13,717 nucleotides of DNA from NCBI GenBank assembly GCA_018398765.1, contig JAHBMJ010002186.1, forward strand, positions 395-14,111. The letters run 5' to 3'. The notes beneath the pieces are model-generated. The model had not been told where the DNA came from and made no database searches. It saw only the letters and a list, made by a program, of their open reading frames with translations. Below are positions 9,073 through 13,717 of the stretch, in pieces. This stretch comes from Chromera velia. Taxonomy: Eukaryota; Sar; Chromeraceae. Made by a program: the position numbers and the translations under genes. Each line of letters starts with the position of its first letter. Positions within the stretch are counted from its first letter, which is position 1.

Positions 9073-11517
9073 TCAGTGACGGCATGAAAAAGAGTAAATA
9101 TTCAAGACCCGATAAAACTCCGGATTCTGAACGAACAGACCAACTGACTGACTGACTTCCGCAACATCCGCTCTGCTCGATTCCGCAGGCCCCCGCCCGT
9201 GCACGACGGCGTAGAGGATGAGCTCCCTCTTGGAAGTGCCCCCAAAGTTCATAAGGTCCACCACCGCGCCGTCCCGTCCACCAACTCGGAAGGAGATGTC
9301 GGAGGGGTCTACTTGGAAGTTGTCCGCGTAGACTCTGGCAACCTGCACACGGAAGCGAAGAAAAAAGAGCATTGAGTGGACGCATGAAGGGTAAAGATGA
9401 ATCAGAAGGTTTAGAGAAGGCAATGACTGAACACAAAGAAGAGAAAGAGGAAGAAGAGACACAGTGGACGAGCAGGGGGAGAAGGGCGAACAAAACAAAA
9501 AATAGGAGAGAGAGGAAGAAGAAACACAGTGGACGAGCAGGGGGAGAAGGGCGAACAAAACGAAGAGAGGCGTGGCACTCGGTTCGTCTGTTTTGGTCTT
9601 CTCCAACAACGTGTAAGCTCTCCCTTCTCCTCTCTCACTTCCCTGCCTGACCTTCGAAAACGCCTTCGGGAACACTCTTCCATGCTTCACCATGTAGGTC
9701 TTCTTCGCACCTCCCAGGTCGTAGATTTTCACAAGAACGTCGGGGGACGCGTCCTCCGCCTGCACTGAGGGGGCTGCAGTCGGGGGTGCATCCGGCCCCG
9801 AGGGGGACCTCGACTCCTGTATGTGCATGCGGGTGGGCACGGAAGCCGCAGCACTTGGCTCCATCGCCATGTCGTACGACGAGGCAGCACCAGTGCCGTT
9901 CATATAGGGTGCCTCGTGGTTGTCGGCTTCCATGTGGAACTCTTTCCATGCCTTCTCCACCTGGCCCTCACCCCCAAACTCCTGCGGCAACCCTGTGAGC
10001 CAGTCAAGATCCTCATTGCCAAAATCACACAGACGCCTGCCCCCCAGTCTCTGACCATCTGCACCCATCATCGAGTCCACTGCTGCCGCGGGGTTCAGAC
10101 ATGCCCCTGTCGTATGAAGACAGGCACGGTTCCTTCCCCTGCCTCTCCGAGCACCGTAGCCCCTTTGGTAGGCAAACGGGCCTCCGTTTTTCAGATAGTG
10201 GCTGTCCCAGTCTGCACGGTAGACGCCGGTTTGATGACGCGGCCGCGAAATGAACTTCAGGATTTCTATTTTGTTGGCGACCAGGAAGGGGGGGAGAGAA
10301 AACTGGAACCCCCAGATGCGGTGGAAAGCACTTCTGAGAGCCGCCTTTTGCTGCAACTGGACCTCCTGCAGAAGAAGGGGGGAAAAGAAAGTGTACCAAC
10401 ACTCTTGATCACCTGTTACATCCTTTTCGTTCACTTATGTGAAGCAAAGGGATAAAGGGCACATGCGGTAAAGATGGCTTTGTTTTAGTTCCTCGTCAAG
10501 AAAAATTAAAAGGTGGAGTGGAGCAGACTTACTCGAGCCCCTACACAACTGGACTCAACCGCACATGCACATTCCCAAGAGAAAACCCAGAAAAAGATTT
10601 CTAACGCACCGCAGGGTCATTGCGCTTCTTATTCTGGATCGGTTTCGGTTTTCCGTGTTCGATGGCACGGAGAAATTCTCGGTAGAACTTGGGGTTGGAC
10701 TTTATCAGCTCGTGGATATGCTGATAAGAAGCAGGGAGCACGAACCAGTCGTCCTCGTCCCTTACACGCACAAGATAGAAGAACAAGTCTATCCGGAAAA
10801 GAGGGGAGAAGGAAAAGGCATGCAGTGGAACACCGAGAAAGCCTTCGGAGCAAAGTAGAATAAGAAGCGGAAGCACACTATGGACGCGGCCCACCTTTTT
10901 CAACTTTGTGATCAGCAGACCAACAGTGTCTCGGATCATCGTGTAGCTTTGGCCGACATTCTGCACCCCGGTCTTCGCTGTCACCTCATCTTCGTCATCG
11001 TCCAGATTGATCACCTCTTAGGGCAGGTGAAAGTAGATCGGCTGGGACAGCATATGCTCGACCAGCCTGTAAATGGAAAAACGGCAAACGTCACTTCAGG
11101 AGAGAAGATAAGAAGGGTGCAAGGGTTACCGCTCTTCATTGACCATTTCCAGTCCAGTTTCGCAGCCGAATCCCATTTCTGGAAGGTTTGCTCGTTAATA
11201 AAGAATCCAGATGACCAAAACAGAAGTCTACTGGGGTGCAGGGTCGCGCCTTGAGGCATGGTGAAGGTGCGGCAAAAGAAAGAGAAACGGAAGTGGTTTG
11301 TTGGCGTAAAAACAGCTCAATGGTGCAGACTTGCAGGTACGGTGATCAAAGAAAGAGCACTTCTGTATCCCAAAATGATTACCAAACTTCTTTATTTGAA
11401 AGCACCCGATGGTAGGTTCCTGTACTCCAGATCACTTTGCTGTTGTTCGTACAGGCTTCTCTTGCAAGACCAGCGACAAATATATACAGAGAATTTTTTT
11501 TTTTTTAATTTATTCAT
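9073..11517 (-). CDS. Multi-exon protein with C-terminal ubiquitin/SUMO-like (Rad60-SLD type) domain
   Basis: Minus-strand exons, 5' to 3': 11517-11383 (start uncertain), 11230-11130, 11066-10610 (perhaps with a 90-nt intron at 10878-10789), 10365-9652 and 9342-9073, ending in TGA. This gives about 528-558 aa. The last two exons are the firmest. The C-terminus, VKIYDLGGAKKTYMVKHGRV then FPKAFSK/VARVYADNFQVD, PSDISFRVGGR and ELILYAV, has the spacing of a beta-grasp Rad60-type SUMO-like domain (about 78 residues). VINLDDDEDE near residue 97 resembles a SUMO-interacting motif (hydrophobic core plus acidic run). The middle holds LPASYQHIHELIKSNPKFYR and IWGFQFSLPPFLVANKIEIL, family not recognised, then an RG-rich patch and a disordered linker. 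The 5' exons contain TAA (11392, 11195, 11018) and TAG (11228) in frame. A nuclear SUMO-pathway adaptor is an inference. Confidence 0.6.
9447..9561. repeat. Direct repeat of 50 nt (period 65) inside the last intron of the SUMO-like gene
   Basis: Copies at 9447-9496 and 9512-9561 differ at one base (GAGACAC versus GAAACAC) and both contain GTGGACGAGCAGGGGGAGAA. They lie in the 309-nt intron at 9343-9651. Confidence 0.9.
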
Positions 11518-12166
11518 GCAGCAATATATATATAGAGTATGACTGATTGCATGAGGGTTGTTATGCAGAGAATGATCATACACACGACCGCTATATTAAA
11601 TTAAGAAGAAAATTTAAAACTTTTTGCATGCCTTGCGCGCCTCTCTGAACGCGCGCGCGCGGGCGTGCAACTTGTTTTTCGATCGATCGCGTGCATATCG
11701 TGGTATGGTCGCGGTGGTAGTACACTTCTTTATCTGTATGCGTCTCTTATAGTAGCTGAGAGTCTGAGTGTTGCATCTAACATCTCTTACTGAGTCCCTC
11801 TGACTACCTTATAAACGTCCTAGTAAATGTCTAGACAATTCTAAACTTTGAACGCAGTTGCCTTTCTCCAATTGTCTCGGAGTTTCAGTCTTGAGGGGCC
11901 AGAAGAATTGCATGATCAAGCAAGTCGTTGGTTGTTAAGGACGCGGTTCGATTTGTTGGTTTTCAACCAGCACGTTTGGTTCGATTTCACAACCACAGAG
12001 TTTGGTCTCAAAGGAAAAAATCATAGGGTCTAGCCCTTAATACGCTTCTGCCTACATAAGCAAAAGTTGTCATCTTTTTATCGCAATCAGCTTCCCTCGT
12101 CAAAAAAGGCGCAAACATACAGTTTTATAATTAAAAATCTTCAAACCAGCTTTGTGAGCAGTGATT
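11518..12166. promoter_or_regulatory. Divergent intergenic region between the SUMO-like and MYND genes
   Basis: Its position between divergent starts implies promoters for both. It contains a TATATATATATA run (about 11525-11536) just upstream of the putative minus-strand ATG, a (GC)n tract with GCGCGCGCGCG (about 11651-11664), CGATCGATCGCG (about 11680), two GGTTCGATTT copies 33 nt apart (11945, 11978) and TTTTATAATTAAAAA (about 12123) about 40 nt upstream of the MYND ATG. A 61-codon + frame at 11848-12033 has no motif and is not called. No core promoter can be proven from sequence. Confidence 0.4.
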
Positions 12167-13212
12167 ATGATATACAGCTGCCTGAAGTGCGGTAAGAAAG
12201 ACTCCAAGGAAGCACAGTCTTTCAAATGTTGTTTGAAGTGCCTTAATGCTCGGTACTGCTCAAAGACATACCAGAAGAACGACTACAAGAGGCATAAAAA
12301 GATCTGCGAAGAGCCACCACGCAAGAGCTCTGTGTGGTATCGGATGCCTCCGGGTGAATTGATGCATTGCTTTCTTGCCTGGGTTTTTCAGACTTACTTC
12401 ATGATTGAGCATGGTCAGGACCGCTCAGCCGAAGATGAAACTCGCTTTATCAGTACTTGCGAACGAGATATACAGCCCAGCGAGGTGAAGCCGACAAGAT
12501 CTACGCCAAGATTGAGAAGATATCGGCCGATGTGAAAAAGATGAGAGGTCTCATTGCTTACATATGTACCAAAAACGAACGCGGACATGAACACCCTCTG
12601 TTCCACATTAAATTTTGTAAGTACTTCCTCGATGCAAATGGACTTCGCAACGATGCCATTCCCAAAGACAAACAGGCGAAGTATGTCAACTCCTGGCTTG
12701 CCCTAGGGCTTGCCACGCTGCAGGGACCAGAGAAGATCTTCGATGAGCAGCCGAGAGAGTCTAAGAACTTCACAGAGTTCGGTCATGAGTGGAACAGTGA
12801 CCATCTCCAGGTTCGACTCGGCCGGGCATGCATCAACGCGGCAATGCTCAGCCGTAGCCTCAGTGACATAGAGCGGAAGAAAGAAATAGAGGCAGAGAGG
12901 GTAAAGCCGGCAGAAAGACAGCGTTCACGCGGTGTGGTTGTGGTCCCCGCTATGTCCAGCGCGGGTCCCATCATGGGGGAGTGGGAAAGAGAGAATGAGC
13001 GTATTTCCAAAGCCATAGGGCTTTCCAGTAAGACTTTCTTCTTCTTTATCTTCTTTGTTGTTGTACGTTTGTGCGGTACTCTGGATTGCCAACATCTGAG
13101 TGATCTTTTCTTTTTTGTGTGTTTTTGTGGGCTCAAGTTCACAAGCCAAGAGATCCATGCATCCCTACGTGCATGCTATGCTGCCTTCTCTGTCAATGAG
13201 ATGCGAAGTTGA
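12167..13212 (+). CDS. MYND-type zinc-finger protein with frame break or tiny intron
   Basis: ATG at 12167, with an in-frame TGA at 12155. Residues 1-47 form a MYND finger: C5-x2-C8, C22-x2-C25, YCSKT (C31), then H43 and C47. The position expected to be Cys in YCSxxCQ is Tyr (Y35), and the usual Trp is Tyr (Y40), so one zinc site lacks a ligand. MYND fingers generally mediate protein-protein contacts with proline-rich partners. The finger frame continues to about 12452; the coding character then moves to another frame (from about 12440-12476), reading EADKIYAKIEKISADVKKM and on for about 180 codons, helix-rich and charged. A 23-nt GTACTT...ATACAG intron (12453-12475) would join them in phase, but an indel is equally possible. 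A pyrimidine-rich intron with GTAAGA donor follows at 13028 (acceptor probably 13150, 123 nt). The stop is TGA. The length would be about 299 aa. The rest of the protein is not recognised. Confidence 0.7.
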
Positions 13213-13717
13213 GGAGTAAGCTGGGCTGCGACAGTCCAGGGGGTGCAAAAAGGACGTGCATTTGCAGATGAAGGCGACCCGTTGACAACCGTACTACAGC
13301 ACGTGGCTACACCAGTGTGGACGCTGTGTTTTCACTCGGTTCCATCCAGACCCACGTGGGCATGATTTGGCGTCGCATACGTCTCTAGCACCGATTGCCA
13401 CAAAGAGGTGACAAGACAACAAGTTTACCTTGCATGTTGGAATGAGACCGCCTTTTTTTGGGGGGTTCCTTCTCACTGCACTCGCCGTCTGCTAATCTCT
13501 CTCAGTCAAGTCATAGAGAAGAACTCAACTCCCCTTTCATGCATTTGCTACTCTTTCCTTTGTTGTTCACAATTTTTTTGCTTTTATTCAAAAAAGAAGA
13601 TTTATGCGAATGTAGAAATACGAATGGATGCCGTTTCATATAATAAAAAAGAAATAAGGCATCTCCATGTAGGGAAGGAAGGAGAGGCCCAGGGGGGGGG
13701 GACGTACATCATTTGGG
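13213..13717 (+). other. 3' flank of the MYND gene
   Basis: No coding frame of note; the short open frames here have no motif. AATAAA at about 13643-13648 (within ATATAATAAAAAAG) is a candidate polyadenylation signal for the + strand, about 430 nt past the stop. The window ends with a run of about 10 G at 13692-13701, echoing the poly-G at the window start. Confidence 0.45.

Noticed and set aside
11258-11542. Open + frame of 94 codons (MVKVRQKKEKRKW...)
   Set aside because: It lies antisense to the 5' exons of the SUMO-like gene and shows no motif; probably a shadow.
11940-12000. GGTTCGATTT copies as tRNA B-boxes (possible suppressor tRNA)
   Set aside because: No T-stem pairing, A-box or acceptor stem could be built around either copy.
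11848-12033. 61-codon + frame, which stays open much further if TAG/TAA are sense
   Set aside because: With only TGA as stop, long random frames are expected; it shifts out of the clear MYND frame and has no motif.
1-13717. CRISPR arrays, insertion sequences, rRNA
   Set aside because: No regularly spaced repeats with unique spacers, no transposase or rRNA core motifs; the sequence is eukaryotic.

Overview
This is nuclear DNA from a eukaryotic protist or alga. It holds multi-exon genes with GT-AG introns of about 60-680 nt (acceptors often ...TGCAG or ...CAAG), long noncoding stretches, microsatellites, and no bacterial operon signals. TGCATG/CATGCA hexamers are frequent, a texture known from apicomplexans and chromerids. 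That makes an alveolate plausible, but I cannot name the organism.

Layout. 268-980 (+): the last two exons of an N-alpha-acetyltransferase 40 (NatD) gene. 981-5105: about 4 kb without a convincing gene; 1660-4280 is markedly AT-rich and carries a dispersed GCACCTG-type repeat and hairpins. 5106-6234 (+): a possible three-exon membrane-anchored protein. 6420-8903 (-): a four-exon gene for an acidic, disordered protein of about 403 aa, with an internal duplication of intron plus exon start. 9073 to about 11517 (-): a multi-exon gene ending in a ubiquitin/SUMO-like domain of Rad60-SLD type, with a candidate SUMO-interacting motif near its start. 12167-13212 (+): a MYND zinc-finger gene with a reading-frame break or tiny intron, divergent from the previous gene.

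Main observation. Several exons that look coding, and that join their neighbours in phase, are interrupted only by TAA or TAG and never by TGA (ten such codons). Every gene end I can place uses TGA. Reading TAA/TAG as glutamine gives continuous proteins in three genes. This suggests a UAR=Gln, UGA-only-stop nuclear code, as known in ciliates, some ulvophycean green algae, diplomonads, oxymonads and a syndinean. It is not proven: the TAR codons are clustered, and the two genes I recognise best (NAA40, MYND) contain none. Nonsense-decayed genes remain an alternative.

The genes do not form an obvious pathway. NatD acetylates histone N-termini, and the SUMO-like and MYND proteins would also fit nuclear roles, but that link is only inference.
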